The notes under the pieces are model-generated. The model was not told the origin of the DNA, did not search any database, and saw only the letters and a list, made by a program, of their open reading frames with translations. The position numbers and the translations under genes are program-made. From contig JALQPE010000278.1 of the NCBI GenBank assembly GCA_030407315.1, forward strand, positions 1-64,000: 64,000 bases of DNA, in the 5' to 3' direction. Positions within the stretch are counted from its first letter, which is position 1; every line of letters starts with the position of its first letter. Of this stretch, positions 17,855 to 28,536 are shown piece after piece. This stretch comes from Asparagopsis taxiformis. Taxonomy: Eukaryota > Rhodophyta > Florideophyceae > Bonnemaisoniales > Bonnemaisoniaceae.

Positions 17855-19825
17855 CTACGACTCCTCGTAGGCGTTTCCCGGGTCTTCTGCGAAGCGAACC
17901 GAGTGGGGCGTAAGCTGTTCGCCGTCTTGCGCCTCGTTTTCGCGCGTGCGTTCGCTTTCGCGCTCGCGTGCGTCATCGTCCGCGGAAACTTCGAAAACCT
18001 GAACGTTGCGCTGCAGGTTCAGTTCTTCTGGCGTTAGGCGCGCTTGGCTATGCATCTCGCGAATCGCGGCCTGTTGTTCGGACGAGAGCAGCGGGCAATT
18101 CACCATGGGACGCCTAAACTCTCGGCATATCAGACAGCGGAACGCCGCTGTGCGAGACGTGTCGGCCGGTGCCGTCTGTCTCACGATAGGCGGTGGGTAA
18201 GTTGCGCGCAGTATGTGCGCCGTGTACGGCCCCGCGCGTTCGCGTTCTCGGTCTTCGTTATGCGCAAAGCGGCGCGAGCGGTCGGCGGGCGAGGCGTCGC
18301 GAGAGCGTGGCGTCTGATAATTCGACGAGGGGGTGCCAAGCGAGGTCGGACTTCGCATGGGGCTCGGGGTCGAGAACTTCCGTTCGCGCGAAGCGTGCGG
18401 TGTCGCGGCGGAGGTTGAGACGTTTGGCGACGAGAAGCCTGATGGCAGGGTGTGCCCCACGGTCAAGGCTTGCATCGTCGGTGCCTCATCCTCTTCCACG
18501 TAGAGCGCAGGCGTTCGCCGTAGTAGCAGTCGCGCGCTCATCGTCGGCGTCATCGCTCGGTGTGTGTCCCCGTGGCTCTGCGCCATAGAGACTAGCTCTC
18601 GAAAAGTATATCGACGCGGGTCGCGAGACAGCGCGTCCCGTACGAGGTGTTGCGCGTAAGGACGTAGACCGTCGATGAAAATAGAAACAAGCGTTCGTCC
18701 GCTAGACGCATCGCCGCAGCGCAGCGCGCGGCGTCGTAATCTCGTAGCGAACTGCGTTTCGGTTTCCTTCGGGTCTTGCGTTTGTTGCACCACGTCGCGG
18801 TACGCTTGCACGACGTCGCCTTCGCGCGCGTAGGTTACCAGGAGCCACTGAACGGCTTCCGCGTAGCACGTAATCGAATCGACGCCCGCGCGGGCTCCTC
18901 GGAACGTCCGTCCCACGTACGTTTGGAACGTGTCGCGTGCCTCTTCGGCTAGGAAATACTTGATAATCGGCAGCGCTGCGCCTTCGGATACACCGGTGTC
19001 GTCGCATGCGCTCTTGAAATACTTCAGGAACGATAGCACGGCGATTCCGTCAGCGCCCGTGAAATTCTCTCCTTGCATCGAATGGCGCACCATTTTCGCG
19101 GTGTTAACCAATTCGCTCGCAATTGTTCTGTTAAACGCGCGGTCCGTATTACGCAAGCGATACGTGCGATACGAAAGCGCGCGCGTGAACAGCTCGTTCA
19201 ACGGCTGGATTTCTACCAGCCCGGGATGCGCGGGTCCATTGTCGCTGTCCGAGCGCGGGTGATCGTCGAATGACAGGTCCTGGCGCGCCAGTTCCAGCCA
19301 TCCTTCGGGATCCGCATTGCGCGCGTAGTTCGTAGGGTTCGCGCGCGTTGCGGTTCGCGTTCGGTTTTCGCGCGTAACGACGTTCGCGCGGTCGATAGTG
19401 TGCTCCTCGCGGGAGTCCATCGTAGTGACGATTAGGTTGTGGACTTGCGCCCTCATCTGAGCCCTCAATCCACGCGATTGGCCCTTGATTGCGCGGTCCA
19501 CCGCAGCTCGTACTTCAGCCTGGAGCATGCATTGGAACGTAGGGTCGTCCACTACTTGTCGAACCAAGCTCGGAAGCGTTGCAGACGGCGTAGCGTGCAC
19601 GTCGGGAACGCGGAACTCGGCCTCGCGCTTCGTTGCGGCGCCATCGTCGGACGTTCGCGCGTCGTCATCGATGCTCGCGAGCGCTCGCGTCGGTAACGGC
19701 GGCCACGGGGAAGCGGCAGGGTCAGGGATATGTGAAGCGACCACTGCGTCGACCGCGTGCGTTTGCGACGCGACTGGCGGCGGTTCGGTCGGCGCGTTCG
19801 ATCGCTCGGGCGCGGATGGATCCAT
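17855..19825 (-). CDS. Gypsy gag polyprotein (656 residues)
   Basis: The frame starts at MDPSAPERSN with a Pro/Ala-rich N-terminus, followed by an alpha-helical capsid-like region (YRTYRLRNTDRAF, FLKYFKSACDD, YARE.DVVQAYRDVVQQTQ). It resembles the gag at 57295-59700 in order and motifs. Near the C-terminus a zinc-knuckle relic, CLICREFRRPMVNC, has the spacing of CX2CX4HX4C but Arg in place of the His. It would form the particle of the element. The 5' untranslated leader to the LTR is about 560 nt. Confidence 0.78.
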   Translation of the reverse strand: MDPSAPERSNAPTEPPPVASQTHAVDAVVASHIPDPAASPWPPLPTRALASIDDDARTSDDGAATKREAEFRVPDVHATPSATLPSLVRQVVDDPTFQCMLQAEVRAAVDRAIKGQSRGLRAQMRAQVHNLIVTTMDSREEHTIDRANVVTRENRTRTATRANPTNYARNADPEGWLELARQDLSFDDHPRSDSDNGPAHPGLVEIQPLNELFTRALSYRTYRLRNTDRAFNRTIASELVNTAKMVRHSMQGENFTGADGIAVLSFLKYFKSACDDTGVSEGAALPIIKYFLAEEARDTFQTYVGRTFRGARAGVDSITCYAEAVQWLLVTYAREGDVVQAYRDVVQQTQDPKETETQFATRLRRRALRCGDASSGRTLVSIFIDGLRPYAQHLVRDALSRDPRRYTFRELVSMAQSHGDTHRAMTPTMSARLLLRRTPALYVEEDEAPTMQALTVGHTLPSGFSSPNVSTSAATPHASRERKFSTPSPMRSPTSLGTPSSNYQTPRSRDASPADRSRRFAHNEDRERERAGPYTAHILRATYPPPIVRQTAPADTSRTAAFRCLICREFRRPMVNCPLLSSEQQAAIREMHSQARLTPEELNLQRNVQVFEVSADDDARERESERTRENEAQDGEQLTPHSVRFAEDPGNAYEES

Positions 19826-20387
19826 CGGCGTGGTTGCGTTCGATCGTCGCCTAGGGAAAAGGGAAAAAGGGATGATGGGAAAGGAGAAAGGGGAATTCGG
19901 CGCACGTCAAAATCGAGCTTCGGCGCGTCGAAAAATTGGCAACTAAAAAGGGAAGCGCTTCCCGAAAATTGTCTGCGTATCGGGCGCGCGTAGTAGGGGT
20001 GAGGGGGACGAGCTCGCTCGCAGGAGGGCTTCTTCCTCGCTCGGAACGCGCGAAGACGGGTCTCGATCGTCTGCGAACCCAATATTTTCGGCACCGCCGA
20101 ACCCGCGTTAGGGTTGCGAACTAGCGCGCTCACGCGCTGCGTCTTCGATCGCATCGTTCCGCGCGGCGAACTGTCGTAGTAGAGATAGGGTAGTTATACA
20201 AAACCAGAGAGGCTGTAGCACCGCTTCCGGGATAGCGATACGAGCGCACGCGTCAATCGCCCTCGCTGTCGCGCACGACGAACGGAAAAAGGGAAAATTA
20301 GAGTAAGCGATAGGTTTGGCGTCCCGTGTTTCCCCAAGCGGAGTTTCTGTTCTTCGCTGAGTTCGCACGTCGGTTCGCGCAATTCTA

Positions 20388-20400
20388 GGTCGAGAGACCA
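20388..20400 (-). other. Primer-binding site of the minus-strand Gypsy
   Basis: TGGTCTCTCGACC lies two bases after the LTR end on the minus strand. The site at 57197-57209 in the other Gypsy is nearly the same (TGGTCTTCCGACC), which supports the call and fixes the LTR orientation. Confidence 0.7.
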
Positions 20401-20402
20401 GT

Positions 20403-21183
20403 TGTAGGACCAGCCGGGGTGGCGATCGCTAAGGGAGTTCTAGAATTGCTAGCCGTGTCAGGGAGAGGTGAACCGGATCGCGCTGGTTGAACTTGCGTTT
20501 CGCGCGTCGCTCGGTCACGGTGGCGATCGGGTGGTACAACGGCGGAACGCGTAGGGATCGATCGCAACACGGGATTCGCGGGCCGGCGCAAGCCGTGATC
20601 TCAGGGGGAGATCACCGAGTAAACTCGAGCACAACGCGATCCACACAGGGGTCGTAAATCCCTGGCCTAGTGGCGTGCGACGCAACGCGCGCTATCGCGG
20701 TGCGACGCAGTTCGAAGATCGGTTTATGCGCAGCGCACAGCGGCGATCGTGAGCAACCCCGCACGCAACGTTTCAACGCAATTGGTCCTCGCGATTCGCT
20801 AAACGCTTAACTCGTAGCTGCGAAGATGCTGGCTGTTTATTGGTAGGGTGCGAAGCAGAACGACCATTAATAGCTAACTACTAAGGACAGGTTGTCCTTG
20901 TGCGGCCGGCGGCCGCTCGCTCGCACGCGAAAAGGGAAATATTTGGGAAAAAGACTTTCGTCATAAAAAACCCAAAAAGGGGAAATAAAGGGAAATTCGT
21001 AGAATTCGCTACACGTGGCGCTGGGCTCGTAGTCGCACGCGTTCGCGCAGGTGCACCGTGACGCGTAATCGGCTCGCCACGCGTACGCTCGCTTACTAAC
21101 TTACTCAGCGCGGATGCACGCGGACTCAACTCGTCGATATCGCTTCAACCCGCGTTCGCGTTAGCGGCATAAATTGCACCACA
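20403..21183 (-). repeat. 5' LTR of the minus-strand Gypsy (781 bp)
   Basis: On the plus strand it runs from TGTAGGACCAGCC to GCACCACA, so both strands give TG..CA. The same LTR occurs at 44682-45488 and 53501-54301, and as a fragment at 22728-22806. It contains a TGGCCTAGTGG box and a CAGTTCGAA box about 40 bp apart that resemble an RNA polymerase III A/B pair. Confidence 0.85.
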
Positions 21184-21811
21184 CCGGTAGTCACATACCC
21201 CCGCGCCCTCCACCGTTCGATACCTTCCGACGTTCCATTGGAGCTGGAACGGTCTCCTCCCTCTCTGAACGAATTGTTTTGACACGTATTCTTGATTAAA
21301 GAGGTCACAACTCGGCAGCGCAATTCAATGTGGTTCCGGCCGGCAAGCGTCCTATTGAACACATCCTTTCGCTCATTGCTCTGCCTGGCGAACATCAGCG
21401 TATGATTAGCTCGCATCCGTTGAAATGCCTATCCCTCTTATCCACCATTGCCTTCGTGTACGTTGGAAAAACAGCACACAACACAGCACACACCATTTCG
21501 AACGTGAACGATTTCTCCGCATCCTGCGCAATGCGGAGACGTTCCCTGTCCTTCTCGGAGGCGATCTTCTTCGGATGTCCTTGTCCCTGGCTCAGAAGCC
21601 CATCGACGATGCTCTTGACCTCCTGCATATCGGTGTTTAGCATGGAGACAGTCTTGGCGACATTTCCGAGAGTCTCGCGTAATTGAATGGTGCTCTTCTC
21701 GACGGCATCCATTTTATCACTCAGGGCTTCCAGCTCTGCAGTGATGTTCGAAAAGCCCTCACGCGTTATTTCGAAAAATGCGGCGATGCTTACGGAGGTT
21801 TTGGGATTCAT
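21184..21811 (-). pseudogene. Truncated, frameshifted copy of the 508-residue coiled-coil gene
   Basis: The ATG at 21811-21809 (MNPKTSV) begins a near-identical copy of the first part of the gene at 14642-16168. A one-base deletion near 21402, relative to the other copy, breaks the frame, and the gene ends abruptly at the LTR boundary (21183/21184) with less than half its length. Confidence 0.85.
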
Positions 21812-22727
21812 ATTGAACTTGCAATTGGAGTTTGCTAAAAGGAGAAGTGGAGAAGTGCTTTGAAGGAAGGATGTCACGCTTAGTAAAGCAGTGTTGTAGC
21901 AAATATCATTCCAGTGCATGCATCCATCCTGTTCTACTCTACATAATAATAATGCTTCTCAGTGCTCCGTAACGGTTATTTTTCATAATTTAGTGGTGGA
22001 TGGTGCGTATTCTTTCCTTTGCCACCACCCACGTCCTGTGCATACCACACCTCGCTACCAGACTGATGTCTCCTACTCGACACTTTCAATGCAAAGATAG
22101 ATAGGTATAATTTGAAATGCTAAATTCAACATAATATAGTCTACTCTGTACTTTCTCTCCCTACGCTGAGACAAACCAGATAGGTTTTGTTCTCCCAATC
22201 TTTCTTTCTACGACGTCCTATTCAGCATCTAGCTTCCCCGCACCCAACTATCTGTAAAGCACCATCACAATTACTATAGTCGTATACCACACACCATTCC
22301 AATATTTATCTTCACACCAACACTATGCTCCATATTTCCTCTCAAGTCCACTCCATCAGACAGTGTTGTCAACCAATGCATGGTACTACCCGCAGACAAT
22401 ACAATTTGCTATCTACACTACTGTCTCCAGATTTTCCCAGACAGTGCAGTAATACAATACAATGCATTGCCTCAGACAGTAAAATGTACTATCTGCACAT
22501 ACTGTCTGGTGGCAACACTTCCGGACAGTAAAATTTACTGTTCTGGACAGTAAATTTTACTGTTTTTGGTACTGTCCAGATTTCGTGCCAGTTTATTGCT
22601 GCAGCAGTATTCTGAAATTTCCAGACAGTAAATTTTACTGTCTCCGCGCACTGTCTTGGCCAGACAGTAATTTTTACTGTCTCAGACAGTAAATTTACTA
22701 TCTTTTTCCATTCCCAACACCGTAGTG
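21184..22727. repeat. Direct repeat copy B (1.54 kb) with CAGACAGT hairpin array
   Basis: This is the partner of 15540-17070. The hairpin array lies at about 22350-22727 and ends with the same CAACACCGTAGTG. The left edge abuts an LTR and the right edge an LTR fragment. Confidence 0.9.
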
Positions 22728-22806
22728 CAGCGCGATCCGGTTCACCTCGCCCTGACACGGCTAGCAATTCTAGAACTCCCTTAGCAATCGCCATCCCGGC
22801 TGGTCC
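22728..22806 (-). repeat. Gypsy LTR fragment, opposite orientation
   Basis: This is the reverse complement of about the first 85 bp of the LTR at 20403, ending GGCTGGTCCTATA. It borders the end of repeat copy B. Confidence 0.75.
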
Positions 22807-22881
22807 TATAGATGGAACGAAGTTACGTGCGCGAATCTTGAGGGTATTCATTGAGGGAAGCGTGGGTTTTGAGTCTGACTA

Positions 22882-23954
22882 TTTCCGTTGATGCGATATT
22901 TTTCATTGGAAGCCTGTTGACTCATGGTGTGTATTGAGCGGAGGATGGAAGAGAGGTACGTGAAGTTTTGAAAGTATGGTGCGAGGGAAGGTTGGTTTTG
23001 AGTCTGACTGTTGTGGTTGATTCCGATGTTGTGTAGATAATGCAGGAATGTTGATGACGGAAGGTAAGTTTCATTGAGCGCCAGGATGTGCTTTGCGAAG
23101 ATATGGACTGCTGACTATGATTATTATTCATTGCAAGGTTTTTGGATCATGGTTTGTATTGTGTGTAGGATGGGTTAGAGGTAAGTAAGGGAGTTTCTAG
23201 GATATCTGTCGTGGTAAGCGTTGCTTTTGAATCTGACTGTTGGGGTTGATGTTGTGTATGTGATGCAGGAGTGGTGAAGCAGGAACGGCAGGACTCAAGG
23301 AGAGAGAAGAAGGGATCTAGGAAGATGGGGAATGAAGCTGTGAGGTGTTTCTGGTATGTGTATATTTTCGGGCATACGACAGAAGTGAGAGTGGGTTTCA
23401 AGTGGTGTAAGATTTTGCTGACCATGTTCGTGTTTGATGTCTTGATGATTTAATGGGCTGGGGTGGTGTCGAGGAAAGCGGGATGGAATTGGGAAGGAGC
23501 GGATTTTTTGTAATCAAGGTCGTGAGGGTTCTTGAAGTATGTGCGGATGGTGGTGCATGGCGTTCGGATGGTAGGGAGAACGCGATAGTGAGGGAGATGG
23601 GTGATCGACGATATGCTGACAGGTATTTTGTATTCTGGCTGGATACGTATTTCGTATTCTGGCTGGATACATATTCCGTATTCTGGCTGGATACGTATTT
23701 CCTATTCTAACCGGGTATTTATTTCCTATTCTGACCAGATATGTATTTCCTATTCTAGAGAGACGTATTGTATACCAACAGTTTCGTAAATGACAGAATA
23801 AAATACGGTCCGATATGGGCCCTGAATTTACCATCCGCTGTAATTTCTTCCCTCCCGGTTTTCGCTGATATATTGTATACTGGATGTCGGGTCCTAGGAT
23901 CCCGCTGTATGTACTAGAGAAAGTGGATGTCAGGCCCTAGTATTCCGCCGAACG
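22882..23954 (-). repeat. Long inverted repeat, left arm, with 24-bp tandem units
   Basis: The reverse complement of this segment matches 62990-64000 closely and continues past the window end. It includes about six copies of a 24-bp unit (GGCTGGATACGTATTTCGTA type) at about 23634-23755 and part of a 43-bp repeat. Open frames across it are low complexity and I do not call them genes. Confidence 0.8.
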
Positions 23955-24612
23955 TGTCATACCACGGAGTGGTCTGCCCTGGTGGGGTCGTGTCGACATC
24001 CTATTGGACGACCCCGGTTCGGGAATAACCAATGGAAACAGCCTCGCTGTACCTCAGACCAGTGAGGGAGAGGGACCCATTGGGACAACTAAAGACCCCA
24101 CAAGGGGCAAATTTTAACTAAGCTGACTCAGCTAACTTTACACTGTAACACTAACAGTCGGTGATCTCGCGGGCTCCCGCAGTCGCCATAATCAGGGATC
24201 TGATTGGTGCACATATGGAAATTTATTCCTAACTGTCTACCTACCCTAACTGTTTACAGTAACTTAGTTTAGTATAAAATGCCTCTGGATTAGCCAGAGT
24301 GCTTAACCTTTAGAGGTAACGTAAATTCAGGTGGAATTTACGACTCCACTGAACAGTGTTTTCATTGCTCTATTCTACCCTTCCGGGACGAATTAGCTTT
24401 AGCTTTACAGCTCGACGGGTTACGTCTTTCGCTCCATCAATACGCACTTCGTGCGTGAGCACCCCCAACCTTCACCCGGCATTACCGGAAGACCTTTCGT
24501 GGTATACTCGCCATTGGCGGTTGACGCAAGATTCGCTTGCTCTACCACACTACCGAGGCTCGGGACACCTGTAGGGTGGTTTTGCCGCTTTGCGGATTTT
24601 CTACCTACTACA
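23955..24612 (+). mobile_element. Solo LTR with GAACG target duplication
   Basis: It starts TGTCATACCACGG and ends CTACCTACTACA. The five bases GAACG occur immediately before (23950-23954) and after (24613-24617). GTATAAAAT near 24271 is a likely TATA box, so it is in plus orientation. It inserted into a 43-bp tandem unit. A diverged relative lies at 50705-51386 in the other orientation. Confidence 0.88.
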
Positions 24613-24795
24613 GAACGTACTAGAGAAAGTGGATGTCGGGTCCTAGGATCCCGCCGAACGTACTAGAGAAAGTGGACGTCCGCATCCAAAAAAGTTTTAT
24701 TTTTTTTGGACGCGGACGTTCATTTGTTCTAGTAAATCTCGGGGCCGACTAGGACCCGTACTAGAGAGAATTTACGTCCGCGTCCACTTCCGAAA
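24613..24795. repeat. Hairpin repeat with GTCCGCGTCC words, left copy
   Basis: It contains an inverted pair ACGTCCGC.TCCAAAAAA / TTTTTTGG.CGCGGACGT and the word TACTAGAGAAAGTGGA. The same sequence, inverted, lies at 62665-62800. Both copies directly truncate a retrotransposon. Confidence 0.75.
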
Positions 24796-27086
24796 ATACA
24801 GACGGAGGCGTATGTAAGTGGATGTTGGTGATATGGGCTTTGATGAGGCTAGCTGCAGCCGATTTTGTAGGTGCGCATTGCACAGTGAGGTATCTGCTTC
24901 CTTCATCAAGGAACTTAATGAAGTATCGGTTGCCCTGTAATGAATCGGACGGGAGAGGGCCACAGATATCAGTGTTTATGTGAGTTCCAGTGGCAGCTGA
25001 GCGTTTCCGTCGGCGAAACGGTGCCGAGGCTGATTTTCCCTGAGCACAGCCAGAGCAAGAGAAGTGTTTAAGGGGTACGGAGGAGGCTTTTGGGCATGTG
25101 GGGTACCAGGCCATTCTTGGCCATGTACTGAATTTTGGAAGGGTGTGTGTGATTTAGTTTGAGATGCCAGGTATGATAATCGCGAATTGTAGATGGTAGA
25201 TCCACATGGATTCGAGGTCGGGGACGTGTGTAAATGGAACGTTTTGAAGTGGGTTTGCGCTTGGTAGCGGACTTGATGTAAGCTGTTGGTTTGGATGGCC
25301 GGGTGTTGAGCGGTTTGCGAACAGTGCGGTTGGGAATAGAGGGTGCTATCGCAGGGGGTTTGTTGGAGGTGGCTAGTTTTCCAGGTGCGCGTATTCGGCG
25401 ATACGGAAAGGCACGGGCGGTGTGAGCGTGGGAAGATGTTTGTTGACTGGGGAGGCGGTACATGTTGTCGCGCTGTCTCGGGATAGCACAACAATTTTAA
25501 CACAGGGGGGAGGAGATGATGGGGTGGTAATGTAGGCTTGGTCCTTTTGAAAAATCACATCATGAGTTGCACTAATGTGTGGCACAGAGAAGATATTTTC
25601 CCGGAGTTGAGGAGCTACTACCACTTCATGTGGAGGGAGAAAGAAGGAGTGGGAAATGTGAATAGAGGCAGAGCCACGATGAGCGGTGGGGCTTATTCTT
25701 CCATCTTCACAGTGTGTGGGGGATGGGTGAGGGGGAATTCCCGGAAGGTGGTCCAGTTAGATGAGTCGGGTTGGCTCCAGAATCTAATATGTACGTGGTA
25801 GGTGGTGCAATACGTACATCATGGGTCGGGATCTAGGAGGGACAAAGTAACTCAGAGGCGTTCGATGCATTGTCATGTAGTTGGAGGGCATTTTTGTCGC
25901 CGTAAAACTGATGTTGGGCTGCCGTGGGTGGTGACTTCAGGAATTCCTCGAACATCTTGTGCAGTTTACATGCTGCGGTTGAGTGGGATGAGAGGCCATG
26001 GTATTTTCACAAAGTTCCATTATGGTTATGCGGACGCGGTATGTTATTGTTCGGGTGGAATTCGTATTGGCGCTTGGGAGGGGCTTTTGATTTGGGGTGT
26101 TTAGCACGCAAATAACGCGGACTGGTGGTGAATGTGTTTGGGTAGCTCTGCCCAGGTGCAGTATGGAATGATGCTGTTTTAGCGTTTTGGTGGATTGCAT
26201 CGTGTTTGATCATCATCGAAATGATTTGATCCAGAGGTAGGGGATTAGTCGGATGAAGGTCATTATGAGCAGAGAGTACTTGGAGGAGAACATTCCAGAA
26301 CGGGTGTGACTCGACACCCTCGAGAATAAATTAATTGTGGCTTGCTCATTAGTTATGTCCGGGTATCCAGATTTGATCATCACAGTACGGATTTGTTGAT
26401 GGGCTTCGATGTACACCATGACGGGTTGATTGGGATCCCAAGATATGGCACGTGCACGGCGGCGGAGCTGGGCTGGTGAGTCGTCCGGGTGAGTGCGAGT
26501 GAGAATCTCACTTATTTTGGTGTACGGGGTATAGATTGGTCCTTTTTGTTCATCCAGAGTGAAGTTCTGAAATATCTCAGGCGATATCGATGAGAGGACT
26601 AGAAGTTGTGCCTGCGTGTGCTTGTTCTGATGTATCTCTGTAGTGATAGGATCAGTGGATTGCGGGAGAGGGTTGAAGAGGTATTCTAAGACACCTTGCG
26701 TACGAGCAAAGTTCTCAACAGTAATCTTTCATGGGACAAAGTTGTCATTATTGAGCAGCGGAATCTCAAGATTGTGTTGGATCGGGAAATGTTGTTGGGG
26801 CTGCATAATGTTGGGGAGATGAGTGTCAGGAGGGGAAGAGTCAGACATATGAATTCAGAGAGTACTTTTTGAGTACGAATGAAGTTGAGGATTTAACCGT
26901 GTTTTTTGAACAGAGGGTTGTGTGACAGTGTCGCCGTATTTGTCGAACAGAGGACGATGTTTGGTGTCGCCAAGCTTGTCTTGAGCACGGAGTACAGTTG
27001 TTGTGAGGTCTCGCGAGAGGGATGCGCCTGATTGATGGGGATGTGGGATGGGTGGGAAGCGCAGTGATAGGTCTGGGCTCATAACC
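24796..27086 (-). pseudogene. Decayed Copia retrotransposon (gag to integrase start)
   Basis: The gag starts near 26849 (MSDSSPP, then IPLLNNDNFVP). Typical Copia gag blocks follow (EQKGPIYTPY, LRRRARAISW, MIKSGYPDI) and then, after frame breaks, the pre-integrase and integrase start near 25100-24800 (CSGCAQGKS, TDICGPLPS, FIKFLDEGSRY). Catalytic reverse transcriptase sequence is absent because the element is cut by the repeat at 24795. A 12-nt primer site GGGCTCATAACC lies at 27075-27086, matching the anticodon arm of initiator tRNA-Met, as expected for Copia elements using a half-tRNA primer. Confidence 0.8.
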
Positions 27087-28536
27087 TGTGAAAGGAATGC
27101 GTTGTTTCATTTATTCCTTGTCGATCGTGAGCGACGGCGAGTGAGTATAAGTAGGGATACTAACTGTAAGTACTGTAAAGGGTAAGTTGTTCGTCAGTAT
27201 TTAAACCAACACGACGACGCATAGAATCGAAAGCAAAAGAAGACGACAGAGGATTTCAACACAATAACATACAGAAAGCAGCAGACATAAGACCAATCGG
27301 CGTCTGATCTAATGTGATTAGAGGAGCAAGATTGAGCTTTTCGGAACTCCAAAATCCAAGATCTCTCGATGATGAACAAAGTCCCATTTGGGAACGCCTC
27401 GGACCGTTACGATCCCTCAGCGCGCCTAAATGGTTTATCTGGGCGTGTAAGAACATGAAAAAAGGAAAAGGACGGTGTTTCCGAGGATGTGGAACGAACT
27501 TGCTTCGATTATAGTGCGTCTAGCAGATAGGTCAGTGATACAAAAGTTCAGCTCCAGTAGGATTGAAGTATGTGGGCGGAAATTCTCTGTAGAGGAGCGT
27601 AGAAATTCTAGTACTTCTAGCGCTGAGGAAGTGTCAATGTGTGACCCAGCTGGAAATCATACTGACACTACAAGCTGAAACGTTCATTGACGAGAGCGTT
27701 GAATTAAGACATTGGACAATCCAGTTTGTTCATGGATTGATGGCTCACAATAGCTATGAGCCTGAAAAGTGCACAACACACATACGAACAGCTACATCAT
27801 AGATTAGTATTTTAGATAGAGATTGCTGAGGGCGGAACAGGAGTCGAGAGGGAGAAGGCATCCGAACTCGTCAGATAGAGAACTAGCTCTAGGCTTCAAT
27901 GCGAGTAATAACTTGTCAGAAACACAAGTCAATAACTTCTATCCATTAAACCTACTGGTAATAACCTGTCCACAACCACATGGGTTTACTGCTGCTGGGT
28001 GTCATCTCCGCACATGAAGTAACTGGCTCTCACGACGAATCAGTCTACAAGAGTAGCGAATGAAAGAAAATGGATGTTCTGAAAACGGAGCCGCCAGACC
28101 AGAAAGAGAACGGTGGTGAGTCTCCACTGGTGACTGTCAATGGAAGAAGGGTGCGGACGACCACTGGTCATCGTTGGGAGGGTTAGATGGCTTTCCCACG
28201 CCACTCTGCGCACCGTAGCCCCGAGTGGGTGCGATCGGATCTAGGATTCTTGGTTTAAAACAAAAACAGTTTTATAAATTTTCTACTTGCCAATAAGCGA
28301 CATGACAAGTCCACTATTCAGCTGCGACAACATGTCGCAATGGCATACGATGTAACACTCACTGATTTTCCATTCAGTCTCGCATAGAGAGATTCGCATT
28401 CTGTTTTTTCCAAAGCGCCAAACCTCTCTCCAGTTGCTTCAGTTCTGTCCGTTGATCCCTCCCTAAAAGTAGCCATTACAACACTTCTATCATAACATCA
28501 AATCTATGTCCAGCTATTCCAACACTCAGAGATGCG
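27087..28536. other. Probable Copia LTR start, then no recognised gene
   Basis: TGTGAAAGGAATGC at 27087 directly follows the primer site and should be the end of the 5' LTR of the Copia relic. I could not place its outer edge. The rest, up to the hydrolase gene, shows only short open frames without recognisable features. Confidence 0.4.

Larger units (their letters stand above)
17071..21183 (-). mobile_element. Gypsy-type LTR retrotransposon, 5' portion only
   Basis: Read on the minus strand, the order is LTR (21183-20403), primer-binding site (20400-20388), gag (19825-17855) and protease (17762 onward). The element then stops inside the protease region, where the CACTACGGTGTTG repeat begins. 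No reverse transcriptase or integrase follows. It lies between the two copies of the 1.5-kb direct repeat. Confidence 0.8.
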
